This document shows positions 43,998 through 51,980 of a stretch of 64,000 nucleotides of DNA, piece after piece. Source of the stretch: Ulvibacter sp. MAR_2010_11 (GTDB lineage Bacteria; Bacteroidota; Bacteroidia; Flavobacteriales; Flavobacteriaceae); the NCBI RefSeq assembly GCF_002813135.1, contig NZ_PHTY01000001.1:2749501-2813500 (forward strand). Reading direction: 5' to 3'. Numbering within the stretch: position 1 is the first letter of the stretch; every line of letters begins with the position of its first letter. The position numbers and the translations under genes were made by a program. The notes under the pieces are model-generated. The model made no database searches and was not told the origin of the DNA. It saw nothing but the letters and a program-made list of their open reading frames with translations.

Positions 43998-44576
43998 ATG
44001 AAAAAAGTAAGCATTTTAGTATTGGTAATGATATTTATTACACTTGGCGCCTGTAAAGAGGCTGCCGAGAAAGAACCAGTTGTAGAAGAAGTCGAAACCG
44101 AAACTGTCGATGCCCCGGATTATGCCGCCTTCGATTCGAAAGTTGCTACTATTCGTGCCTTCACTGCAGCCCATGGTGCAGAGGATATGGAACAGCTATC
44201 TGCACTTATGGCCGACACCCTTAAATATAGTCCGGCGGAATACAACGGCAATCAGTGGGTTGGAAAGGCAGAACTATTGGAAGGACTAAAAAATTACCAT
44301 AAAGATTTTGACAACATCAAATTCACTGAGGGCATTACGCTTGCCGACACCCTTGGTGGTGGGATGTGGTCCGGCTCGGTATATCCGGAAGCTACTGCTT
44401 CCATTAGCCCCGATGCTATTCGTGTTTATGGTACTTGGACAGCCACACATACCGCCACTAAAAAAGAAATCGGTGTGAAGTGGTTCGGATTGTTTTGGAT
44501 GAACGAAGCTGGTAAAATTGCTATGTATACAGCCTATTTCGATGTAAATGGAATTGTGGCACAAGTGGCAAAATAA
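43998..44576 (+). CDS. NTF2-like (SnoaL) lipoprotein
   Basis: A 192-residue lipoprotein (lipobox TLGACKE) with an acidic linker and a SnoaL-like domain: IRAFTAAHGAEDMEQLSALMADTLKYSPAEYNG, WVGKAELLEGLKNYHKDFDNIKF and GVKWFGLFWMNEAGKIAMYTAYFDVNG. It may bind a small hydrophobic ligand. Function unknown. It is followed by a terminator at 44661. Confidence 0.8.
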   Translation: MKKVSILVLVMIFITLGACKEAAEKEPVVEEVETETVDAPDYAAFDSKVATIRAFTAAHGAEDMEQLSALMADTLKYSPAEYNGNQWVGKAELLEGLKNYHKDFDNIKFTEGITLADTLGGGMWSGSVYPEATASISPDAIRVYGTWTATHTATKKEIGVKWFGLFWMNEAGKIAMYTAYFDVNGIVAQVAK

Positions 44577-44660
44577 GCAGTAACGATCCCGAAATGTCTC
44601 CCTGAGCGCAGTCGAAGGGTAGTTTCGAAATTAGAAACTCGATCTGTAACAAAAACGAAA

Positions 44661-44692
44661 AATGCCCCGCTTATGCAGGGCATTCTTTTTTA
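44661..44692. terminator. Rho-independent terminator
   Basis: AATGCCC (44661-44667) pairs with GGGCATT (44678-44684), followed by C and T6; A-rich sequence on the other side could serve dnaK on the minus strand too. Confidence 0.8.
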
Positions 44693-44734
44693 TTTCTCAT
44701 CGTAAAGATCCCGAAGCAACCGCTCAGCATATCT

Positions 44735-44776
44735 CTTCTCGATACAATTCGCCAAAGGCGAATCACTCGAAGTGAC
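44735..44776. repeat. half unit of the cloverleaf repeat, different hairpin
   Basis: CTTCTCGATACA, hairpin ATTCGCC-AAA-GGCGAAT, CACTCGAAGTGAC. The flanks are the same as in the 50.0-50.3 kb elements but the inner hairpin differs. It ends 3 nt before the last base of the dnaK frame. Confidence 0.85.
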
Positions 44777-44779
44777 AAT

Positions 44780-45562
44780 TTACTTCACTTCTTCAAAATC
44801 TACGTCTTCAACATCAGAGTTTTCTTCTTGTCCGTTGCTGGATGCATTTCCTGCATCTCCCTCGGGAGCTCCTTGTTGTGATTCAGCTTGCGCCTTATAC
44901 ATTTCTTCGGAAGCAGTTTTCCACGCCTCGTTAATCTTATCTAACGCAGGTTGTATGGTCGCTACTTCTTTGGTTTCGTAAGCTTTCTTCAGCTCTTCCA
45001 AAGCATCTTCGATAGGCTTCTTCTTATCGGCAGATAGTTTTTCACCAAATTCCTTCAACTGACTCTCCGTCTGGAAGATCATCGCATCGGCTTCGTTTAG
45101 CTTATCGGCTTTTTCCTTCACCAACTTATCGGCTTCGGCATTTGCTTCAGCTTCGGCTTTCATCTTCTTGATTTCTTCTTCGGTCAAACCTGAAGAAGCT
45201 TCAATACGAATGTCTTGCGACTTGTTTGTAGCCTTGTCCGTAGCGCTTACCTTAATAATACCATTCGCATCGATATCGAAAGTCACTTCAATTTGAGGTG
45301 TTCCTCTTCGTGCAGGTGGAATTCCGTCTAAGTGGAAACGACCAATTGTCTTATTGTCGGTCGCCATAGGACGCTCTCCCTGCAATACGTGAATTTCAAC
45401 ACTCGGCTGATTGTCGGCCGCAGTGGAAAATATCTGCGATTTCTTTGTTGGGATGGTCGTATTGGCATCAATCAATCTGGTCATCACACTTCCCATGGTT
45501 TCAATCCCAAGAGAAAGTGGTGTAACGTCCAATAACAATACATCTTTTACATCTCCGGTCAA
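44780..45562 (-). CDS. dnaK: DnaK C-terminal fragment (substrate-binding domain)
   Basis: Residues from [24 protein letters not shown] through the beta-sandwich substrate-binding domain ([27 protein letters not shown]) and the helical lid, ending in the acidic EEVK typical of DnaK. The apparent first codon is the TTG of an internal leucine, so it has no real start of its own. It overlaps the N-terminal fragment by 4 nt. Confidence 0.8.
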   Translation of the reverse strand: MTGDVKDVLLLDVTPLSLGIETMGSVMTRLIDANTTIPTKKSQIFSTAADNQPSVEIHVLQGERPMATDNKTIGRFHLDGIPPARRGTPQIEVTFDIDANGIIKVSATDKATNKSQDIRIEASSGLTEEEIKKMKAEAEANAEADKLVKEKADKLNEADAMIFQTESQLKEFGEKLSADKKKPIEDALEELKKAYETKEVATIQPALDKINEAWKTASEEMYKAQAESQQGAPEGDAGNASSNGQEENSDVEDVDFEEVK

Positions 45563-46686
45563 TACTCCCCTTGAATTGCAGCACCAACGGCTACAACCTC
45601 ATCGGGATTTACTCCTTTGTTAGGTGCTTTTCCGAAGAATTTCTCTACCGCTTCCTGAACTGCAGGAATACGTGTTGAACCTCCTACTAAGATAATCTCA
45701 TCGATATCGGTTTTCTTAAGACCTGCTGCTTTTAAGGCAGTTTCACATGGCTTGATGGTGCGTTTTACCAAATCGTCGATCAATTGTTCAAACTTTGCTT
45801 TGGTCAATGTTTTTACCAAGTGCTTTGGTCCGCTAGCGGTAGCCGTAACATAAGGCAAATTGATTTCGGTTTGTGCAGCTGAAGACAATTCGATCTTCGC
45901 TTTTTCGGCAGCTTCTTTTAAACGTTGTAAGGCCATTGGGTCTTTTCTAAGATCCATAGACTCTTCCTTTTCAAATTCGTCCGCCAACCAGTTGATAATC
46001 TTCTGATCTACATCGTCCCCACCTAAGTGTGTATCTCCGTCGGTAGACAGTACTTCAAAAACACCGTCACCCAATTCAAGGATAGAAACGTCATGTGTTC
46101 CTCCACCAAAATCGAATACTACGATTTTTTGGTCTGTTCCTTTTTTATCCATTCCGTATGCCAATGCAGCCGCAGTAGGCTCATTGATGATACGTCTTAC
46201 TTTTAAACCTGCAATCTCACCGGCTTCTTTGGTTGCCTGTCTCTGACTGTCGTTAAAATAAGCAGGAACGGTAATTACCGCTTCGGTAACATCGTGTCCC
46301 AGGTAATCTTCGGCGGTCTTCTTCATTTTCTGAAGTACCATCGCACTCAATTCCTGTGGTGTATATAAACGTCCGTCGATATCCACACGTGGTGTATCGT
46401 TATCTCCCTTTACAACTTTAAAGGCAGCACGGTCGGCTTCATTTTTAGATTCGCTGAACTTATTCCCCATAAAACGCTTAATAGAAGAAATGGTTTTGGT
46501 AGGATTGGTTACCGCCTGTCTTTTGGCGGGATCCCCTACTTTAATTTCACCTCCTTCTACAAAGGCAATTACTGAAGGTGTTGTTCTTTTTCCTTCGGCA
46601 TTAGGAATTACTGTCGGCTCGCTACCTTCCATTACGGCGACACACGAGTTGGTAGTTCCTAAGTCGATTCCAATTATTTTACTCAT
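45559..46686 (-). CDS. dnaK: DnaK N-terminal fragment (ATPase domain)
   Basis: 375 residues from [21 protein letters not shown] through [43 protein letters not shown] and [13 protein letters not shown]. The full actin-like ATPase domain is present and ends at GAAIQGEY because of the frameshift. Alone it would lack the linker and peptide-binding domain and should be inactive as a chaperone. Confidence 0.85.
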   Translation of the reverse strand: MSKIIGIDLGTTNSCVAVMEGSEPTVIPNAEGKRTTPSVIAFVEGGEIKVGDPAKRQAVTNPTKTISSIKRFMGNKFSESKNEADRAAFKVVKGDNDTPRVDIDGRLYTPQELSAMVLQKMKKTAEDYLGHDVTEAVITVPAYFNDSQRQATKEAGEIAGLKVRRIINEPTAAALAYGMDKKGTDQKIVVFDFGGGTHDVSILELGDGVFEVLSTDGDTHLGGDDVDQKIINWLADEFEKEESMDLRKDPMALQRLKEAAEKAKIELSSAAQTEINLPYVTATASGPKHLVKTLTKAKFEQLIDDLVKRTIKPCETALKAAGLKKTDIDEIILVGGSTRIPAVQEAVEKFFGKAPNKGVNPDEVVAVGAAIQGEY

Positions 46687-46992
46687 AGTGTTATAATTAT
46701 ATGTTTTACTAATTCAATTTTTAATTTACGAAGTGTATATGACAAGGATTGTGCCAGTGAAATGATTCTGCCATACTGTCAGAATCTGGAGTATTAGATT
46801 GTAGGACCCGCCCGAACGTACCGTTCGGTACGGGCGGGTTGTTGGATAGGTTGATCATCTCACGCTTCACTCTTCCCCTTTACCCTTCACTGGTCACTTT
46901 TCTTCAGGCCCCTAAAAAATCTGATAATTTCTTAACACATGGTTTTGTTAGTATGGAAATATTCCATAAATTTGGATTATTTCCAAGTTACT
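46687..46992. other. 306-bp divergent region between dnaK and the polymerase gene
   Basis: Holds the second GC-rich palindrome (46806-46839) and a CTTCACTCTTCCCCTTTACCCTTCACTGGTCAC pyrimidine stretch (about 46863-46896) similar to the heptamer arrays. I see no CIRCE element and no LexA-like gene. Confidence 0.55.
46806..46839. repeat. 34-bp GC-rich palindrome, copy 2
   Basis: ACCCGCCCG...CGGGCGGGT arms (9 bp) with an inner TACCG-TT-CGGTA stem and a 4-nt AACG bulge. It is inverted relative to copy 1 at 31274. Confidence 0.88.
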
Positions 46993-49900
46993 ATGTTTAT
47001 CAATGTACATACCTATTTCAGTCTTCGCTACGGCACCATAAAACCCCGTGACCTGCTGGAGTTGGCACAAGGTTTAAAAATTCCTTGTATGGCGCTTACC
47101 GATATCAACAATACCTCGGCATGCCTGGACTTTGTACGCCTGGCGCCACAGCACAACATTCGCCCGGTGCTGGGTGTCGATTTCCGCAACGGGGCTCAAC
47201 AACAGTTCATTCTATTGGCGAAAAACAATGAGGGATTTCTACAGATAAACACCTACCTGTCTTCTTTTTTATATTCAGGAATAAAAATACCGGAAAGGGC
47301 ACAACCGTTTCACAATACTTTTGTTATCTATCCCTTTGCAGCCTTTAAAGGAGAAACGCTTTCCGAAAACGAATTTCTGGGAGTGAGAGCCGAAGATCTT
47401 AACCGACTCAAATTCTCGCCCTGGCGCAATCACTTAGAGAAGCTGGTGGTATTGCATACTGTTTCCTTTAAGAACAAAAAAGATTTCAATACCCATCGTC
47501 TGCTTCGGGCGGTCGATAACAATACTTTACTGAGTAAACTTCCACCTTCGGAACAAGGACGCGAAACCGATCTTTTAATTTCTTCAGCAATACTTAAAGA
47601 AACCTTTCAGGAATTTCCGGAACTTATTCAAAATACAGAGGCCTTATTGGAACGCTGTACGATTGCTTTCGACTTTAGTAAAGAAATTCCCAACAATCAG
47701 CATTCCTACACAAATAGTGAAACGCTCGATTTTCGCTTGCTGAAAAAACTCACCTACGCCGGTCTCCCCTATCGGTACGGTATTCCTTCCGATGCAGTTT
47801 TGGATCGCATTCAGAAAGAACTGGGAATTATCAAGGAGAAGGGGTTTGTTTCCTACTTTTTAATCAATTGGAAAATTTTAAAATACGCCCGTAGCAAAGG
47901 TTATTTTTATGTAGGTCGCGGAAGTGGTGCTAATAGCGTGGTCGCCTATCTGCTTCGCATCACCGATGTAGATCCTATCGAGCTCGATCTCTACTTCGAA
48001 CGTTTTATCAATCTGTATCGCAAAAATCCGCCCGACTTCGATATCGACTTCTCATGGAAGGATCGGGATGATATCACTCAGTTTATGTTCCGAAGGTTTA
48101 AAAATACAGCGCTGCTTACCGTTTACAATACCTTTAAATACAAGGCTTCGGTTCGGGAATTGGGAAAAGTGTTTGGATTGCCAAAAGCCGAAATAGATGT
48201 GCTCTCCAAAGGGGAATACAATTTTAAAACTCTGGACAAATTGTCGCGATTGGTTGTGGTGTATGGCCAGTATATTCAAGGGTTTCCCAACTATCTGGGG
48301 ATTCATGCCGGCGGTATCCTTATTTCCGAAAAGCCCATCCATTATTACACCGCCACCTTTATGCCTCCCAAAGGCTTCCCAACCACTCATTTCGATATGG
48401 TAGCTGCAGAAGACATCGGACTGTACAAATTCGATATTTTAAGTCAGCGTGGGCTGGGAAAAATCAAAGACGCTGTGGAGGTAATTCGGTACAATCATCC
48501 TCAACTACCTCCTATCGATATTCACGACATCAAACGATTTAAACAGGACGAGCGCATTAAAGACCTGCTGCGGAATGCCAAGGCAATTGGTTGCTTTTAT
48601 GTAGAATCTCCCGCCATGCGAATGCTATTGCGCAAACTACAGGTAGACGATTATCTGGGTTTGGTTGCGGCCAGTTCGGTTATTCGTCCCGGAGTGGCCA
48701 AGTCGGGAATGATGCGGGAATATATTTTACGCTACCGCTTCCCCGAAAGAAGAAAAGATGCTCACCCCGTTATGCAGGATATTATGCCCGAAACTTATGG
48801 GGTAATGGTCTATCAGGAAGATGTGATTAAAGTAGCACATTATTTTGGTGGTCTCACTTTGGGCGAGGCCGATATGCTACGCAGAGGGATGTCGGGAAAA
48901 TTTCGTTCCCGGGAAGAGTTTTTAAAGGTAAAGCAGCAATTTTTCGACAATTGTCACAGTAGCGGAAAAGGAGAAGAACTCACCAAAGAAGTTTGGCGAC
49001 AAATAGAGAGTTTTGCCGGCTATGCCTTTGCCAAAGGACACTCGGCATCCTATGCTGTGGAAAGCTACCAAAGTCTTTTTTTAAAAGCCTACTATCCACT
49101 GGAATATATGGTTGCTACCCTTAACAATGGCGGTGGGTTTTACAGTATCGAATTCTATGTACACGAAGCGCGTATGCATGGTGCTGCAATTCTTGCGCCC
49201 TGTATTAACCACAGCCGGGGCGAAACAATTATTGAAGGAACTGCTATCTATCTGGGGTTTGGTTTTTTGCATTCTTTGGAATCAAGAGTAATAAAACGCA
49301 TTGTAAACGAACGTACTAAAAACGGGTATTACCTAAGTCTGGACGATTTTATAGACCGGGTGCCTATCTCTATAGAACAGATTAATATTTTAATAAAGAT
49401 CAATGCCTTTCGGTGTACCGAAAGAAACAAACGTGAACTCCTTTGGGAAGCTTATATGAAGATTAACAAAGTGAGTTTCGACGAACATATACGAACCCTT
49501 TTTAAAGCTGAAAAGATGAATTACAAAACTCCCGATCTTCCCAGCACTCGTGCTGAAGATGCATTTGATGAAATGGAACTACTCAGTTTCCCTTTGTGCA
49601 ACCCCTTTAAATTACTACTGGCTCCCTCCAGATGCAGGATGCGTGCCAAACACTTATCCAATTTTGCAGGTGCAATTGTAGAAATAGAAGGCTATTTGGT
49701 GACAATTAAAAACACAGCTACTTCCAACGGGAAAAGGATGTATTTTGGAACCTTTATAGACAGGGATGGCGACTTTATAGATACGGTGCACTTCCCTCCT
49801 GTAGCCGAAAAATACAGGTTTAGAGGAAAGGGAATTTATAAAATAACGGGAAAGGTTATCGAAGAGTTTGATTGTATCTCTATTGAAGTGACGAAAATGA

Positions 49901-50004
49901 TACGCTACCCTATTATTGAAGATCCCAGATACAGCGACAAGCGATTGCAGACAAATTCAGTTAAGAATTTTAACCGCCGGGTCCCTATTAGCCACAGAGC
50001 ATAA
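46993..50004 (+). CDS. dnaE2: DNA polymerase III alpha subunit, error-prone DnaE2-type
   Basis: A 1003-residue C-family polymerase starting MFINVHTYFSLRYG. An N-terminal PHP domain has degenerate metal ligands (ALTDINN instead of ALTDHGN), then the polymerase core with GRGSGANSVVAYLL, catalytic aspartates in PPDFDIDFSW and the thumb/finger region, HhH/OB at the C-terminus (IEGYLVTIKNTA). It lacks the long C-terminal tail of replicative DnaE, and its neighbours dinB and SRAP mark a translesion role. The start at 46993 was chosen over 46939 because the PHP domain begins there. Confidence 0.87.
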   Translation: MFINVHTYFSLRYGTIKPRDLLELAQGLKIPCMALTDINNTSACLDFVRLAPQHNIRPVLGVDFRNGAQQQFILLAKNNEGFLQINTYLSSFLYSGIKIPERAQPFHNTFVIYPFAAFKGETLSENEFLGVRAEDLNRLKFSPWRNHLEKLVVLHTVSFKNKKDFNTHRLLRAVDNNTLLSKLPPSEQGRETDLLISSAILKETFQEFPELIQNTEALLERCTIAFDFSKEIPNNQHSYTNSETLDFRLLKKLTYAGLPYRYGIPSDAVLDRIQKELGIIKEKGFVSYFLINWKILKYARSKGYFYVGRGSGANSVVAYLLRITDVDPIELDLYFERFINLYRKNPPDFDIDFSWKDRDDITQFMFRRFKNTALLTVYNTFKYKASVRELGKVFGLPKAEIDVLSKGEYNFKTLDKLSRLVVVYGQYIQGFPNYLGIHAGGILISEKPIHYYTATFMPPKGFPTTHFDMVAAEDIGLYKFDILSQRGLGKIKDAVEVIRYNHPQLPPIDIHDIKRFKQDERIKDLLRNAKAIGCFYVESPAMRMLLRKLQVDDYLGLVAASSVIRPGVAKSGMMREYILRYRFPERRKDAHPVMQDIMPETYGVMVYQEDVIKVAHYFGGLTLGEADMLRRGMSGKFRSREEFLKVKQQFFDNCHSSGKGEELTKEVWRQIESFAGYAFAKGHSASYAVESYQSLFLKAYYPLEYMVATLNNGGGFYSIEFYVHEARMHGAAILAPCINHSRGETIIEGTAIYLGFGFLHSLESRVIKRIVNERTKNGYYLSLDDFIDRVPISIEQINILIKINAFRCTERNKRELLWEAYMKINKVSFDEHIRTLFKAEKMNYKTPDLPSTRAEDAFDEMELLSFPLCNPFKLLLAPSRCRMRAKHLSNFAGAIVEIEGYLVTIKNTATSNGKRMYFGTFIDRDGDFIDTVHFPPVAEKYRFRGKGIYKITGKVIEEFDCISIEVTKMIRYPIIEDPRYSDKRLQTNSVKNFNRRVPISHRA

Positions 50005-50005
50005 T

Positions 50006-50131
50006 GTTAGTTCGAGTGAATTTGAAGTGCGACAGCAAGCTTCAAATTTGTATCGAGAACAGATATACACAAACAGTCGCTTCTCGATACAATTTTTTAC
50101 GCATCCCGCGTAAAAAACCACTCGAAGTGAC
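50006..50131. repeat. nested inverted repeat ('cloverleaf'), copy 1
   Basis: In order: outer arm GTTAGTTCGAGTG (50006-50018); hairpin A AATTTGAAG/CTTCAAATT (50019-50048); inner arm TGTATCGAGAAC (50049-50060); spacer; inner arm CTTCTCGATACA (50080-50091); hairpin B TTTTTTACGC/GCGTAAAAAA (50093-50117); outer arm CACTCGAAGTGAC (50119-50131). Outer and inner arms pair with each other, giving two stems plus two side hairpins. It begins 2 nt after the polymerase stop codon. Confidence 0.92.
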
Positions 50132-50172
50132 AGAAAAGTAGAGACACATAGAAAAACAATTAAAAACCCAAT

Positions 50173-50300
50173 GTCAGTTCGAGTGAATTTGAAGTGCGAC
50201 AGCAAGCTTCAAATTTGTATCGAGAACAGATATAAAAAAAAACAGTCGCTTCTCGATACAATTTTTTACGCATCCCGCGTAAAAAACCACTCGAAGTGAC
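50173..50300. repeat. nested inverted repeat ('cloverleaf'), copy 2
   Basis: Same layout and nearly same sequence as copy 1: outer arms GTCAGTTCGAGTG (50173-50185) and CACTCGAAGTGAC (50288-50300), inner arms 50216-50227 and 50249-50260, hairpins AATTTGAAG/CTTCAAATT and TTTTTTACGC/GCGTAAAAAA. It ends 14 nt before the GIY-YIG start codon. Confidence 0.92.
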
Positions 50301-50314
50301 AGAAAACTCATATA

Positions 50315-50608
50315 ATGAAAATCTATTATGTATACATCTTAAAATGTTCAGACGACACTTATTATACAGGCATTACATCTAACCTAAGTAAAAGAATTGA
50401 GGAACATGAAGTTGGGAAATACAAAGACTCATATACATTTACCCGAAGACCTGTGTATATTGTATTCTATGCTGAATTTACTGTGGTTTCAATTGCAATA
50501 CAAGCTGAAAAACAAATTAAAAAATGGTCACAGGCAAAAAAAGAAGCATTAATTAATAACGAATATGAAAAGCTTCAAAACCTATCTAAAAAGAAAATTT
50601 TTAAATAA
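50315..50608 (+). CDS. small GIY-YIG nuclease-superfamily protein
   Basis: A 97-residue single-domain protein with the GIY-YIG core: YVYIL (5-9), YYTGIT (16-21), Arg27 in SKRIEEH, His31, and the metal-binding Glu65 in AEKQIKKW. All expected active-site residues are present, matching the UPF0213/YhbQ-like stand-alone group. Such proteins are presumed endonucleases, mostly of unknown role. Two cloverleaf repeats lie directly upstream and a third, rearranged, directly downstream; the gene interrupts an otherwise compact translesion polymerase cassette. The sequence is more AT-rich and lysine-rich than its neighbours, consistent with insertion. Confidence 0.85.
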   Translation: MKIYYVYILKCSDDTYYTGITSNLSKRIEEHEVGKYKDSYTFTRRPVYIVFYAEFTVVSIAIQAEKQIKKWSQAKKEALINNEYEKLQNLSKKKIFK

Positions 50609-50628
50609 TAAAGCTGTTAACCTGAGTT

Positions 50629-50724
50629 TTCTCAATACATTTTTACGCAGCCCATATAAAAAACCCAATGTCGGTTCGAGTGAATTTGAAGTGCGACAGC
50701 AAACTTCAAATTTGTATCGAGAAC
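50629..50724. repeat. rearranged third cloverleaf copy (B half degenerate, A half intact)
   Basis: TTCTCAATACA-TTTTTACGC... with a decayed second arm (ATATAAAAAA) at 50629-50662, then GTCGGTTCGAGTG (50670-50682), hairpin AATTTGAAG/CTTCAAATT (to 50712) and TGTATCGAGAAC (to 50724). Here the two halves are in the order B-A rather than A-B. It ends 12 nt before the dinB ATG. Confidence 0.85.
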
Positions 50725-50736
50725 AATTACAAATCA

Positions 50737-51954
50737 ATGAACAACAACCGCCACATTGTCCACATGGATCTGGACACCTTTTTTGTGTCCTGCGAACGCT
50801 TATTGGACAGCAAACTCAATGGAAAACCCATACTAATTGGAGGTACCAGTGACCGCGGTGTAGTGGCTTCCTGTAGCTACGAAGCCAGAGCCTTTGGGAT
50901 ACATTCGGCCATGCCTATGCGACTGGCAAAGCAATTATGTCCCGAAGCCATTGTGCTAAGAGGAAACTCGGGAATCTACAGCAAGTTTTCAAAAACGGTT
51001 ACGGATGTGATCAAGGAAAGTGTACCCCTGTACGAAAAGACGTCGGTAGATGAATTCTATATCGACCTCACCGGAATGGATAAATTTTTTGGCTGCCATC
51101 AACTTGCCACCAATCTACGTACACGCATTATTAAAGAAACCGGCTTGCCAATCTCATTCGGACTTTCGGCTAACAAAACAGTATCGAAAATAGCGACAGG
51201 CGAAGCCAAACCCAACAACCAGATACAAATACTGAAAGGCACCGAAAAACCCTTCCTCTCTCCGCTTTCGGTGCGAAAAATACCAATGGTGGGCGAAGTC
51301 ACTTACCGCTCATTATGCGATTTGGGTATCAAACAGATAAAAACGATACAGGAAATGCCTTTGGAAATGATGCAACGCGTCTTTGGCAAAAACGGAGAAA
51401 CCATCTGGAAAAAAGCCAGCGGAATAGACAATTCTCCGGTAGTACAGTACACCGAACGAAAATCCATTTCCACCGAGCGCACCTTCGAAAAAGACACTAC
51501 CGATGTTCGGAAACTCGAAGGTATTATCACCGCCATGACCGAAAACCTTATTTATCAGCTACGACGTGCCGATAAACTTACAGCATGTGTTACCGTAAAA
51601 ATTCGGTATTCCGATTTCCAAACCTATACCCAGCAAAAACAAATTCCGTATAGTGCGGCCGATCATAAAATCCTGCCGGTAGTGATGGAAATCTATAAAA
51701 AATTATATCAGCGAAGATTATTGGTACGCCTCGTAGGAGTGCGTTTTAGTCATTTGGTAGCAGGAGGTCAGCAAATCGATCTCTTTGCCGACAATGATAA
51801 AATTATTAATCTGTATCAGGCCATGGACAAGATGCGGGAACGCTACGGAGACCGCGCCGTTATCAAAGCATCGGGGATGGGTGCTAAAAGTATTAGCCGT
51901 TGGAATCCTTTTACAGGAGAACCTCCTCCATTGTTAGCGAATAGAAGACAATAG
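50737..51954 (+). CDS. dinB: DNA polymerase IV (Y-family)
   Basis: A 405-residue Y-family polymerase: HMDLDTFFVSCERLL with the first catalytic Asp, YEARAFGIHSAMP, the second acidic pair in SVDEFYIDLTG, FGLSANKTVSKIATG and the little-finger region. I chose the ATG at 50737: an upstream in-frame start would read through the repeat element. It is downstream of the DnaE2-type polymerase, as in the SOS mutagenesis cassettes of Bacteroidota. No obvious beta-clamp motif was located with certainty at the C-terminus. Regulation by a LexA-type repressor is not evident here. Confidence 0.9.
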   Translation: MNNNRHIVHMDLDTFFVSCERLLDSKLNGKPILIGGTSDRGVVASCSYEARAFGIHSAMPMRLAKQLCPEAIVLRGNSGIYSKFSKTVTDVIKESVPLYEKTSVDEFYIDLTGMDKFFGCHQLATNLRTRIIKETGLPISFGLSANKTVSKIATGEAKPNNQIQILKGTEKPFLSPLSVRKIPMVGEVTYRSLCDLGIKQIKTIQEMPLEMMQRVFGKNGETIWKKASGIDNSPVVQYTERKSISTERTFEKDTTDVRKLEGIITAMTENLIYQLRRADKLTACVTVKIRYSDFQTYTQQKQIPYSAADHKILPVVMEIYKKLYQRRLLVRLVGVRFSHLVAGGQQIDLFADNDKIINLYQAMDKMRERYGDRAVIKASGMGAKSISRWNPFTGEPPPLLANRRQ

Positions 51955-51980
51955 CTACTGCAATAAAACCGGTAAGTGTA

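Larger units (their letters stand above)
44780..46686 (-). pseudogene. dnaK: dnaK, interrupted by a single-base frameshift
   Basis: The two open frames together encode a complete ~637-residue Hsp70 chaperone (375 + 260 residues). The junction reads ...GAAIQGEY-stop where DnaK should read GAAIQGGVLTGDV. Adding one G to the four-G run (CCCC at 45567-45570 on the plus strand) restores the frame exactly. No other lesion is visible, and both halves keep all conserved motifs, so this is either a very recent mutation, a phase-variable or slippage site, or a sequencing or assembly error in a homopolymer. Confidence 0.85.
50005..50314. other. 310-bp region between the polymerase and GIY-YIG genes
   Basis: Almost wholly occupied by the two cloverleaf repeats (50006-50131 and 50173-50300), 167 bp apart start to start, leaving only 14 nt before the GIY-YIG ATG. 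No promoter box stands out. Confidence 0.8.

Noticed and set aside
50668-50736. Extended DinB start through the repeat
   Set aside because: The extra residues come from the palindromic element, and the family starts at the HMDLD strand soon after 50737.
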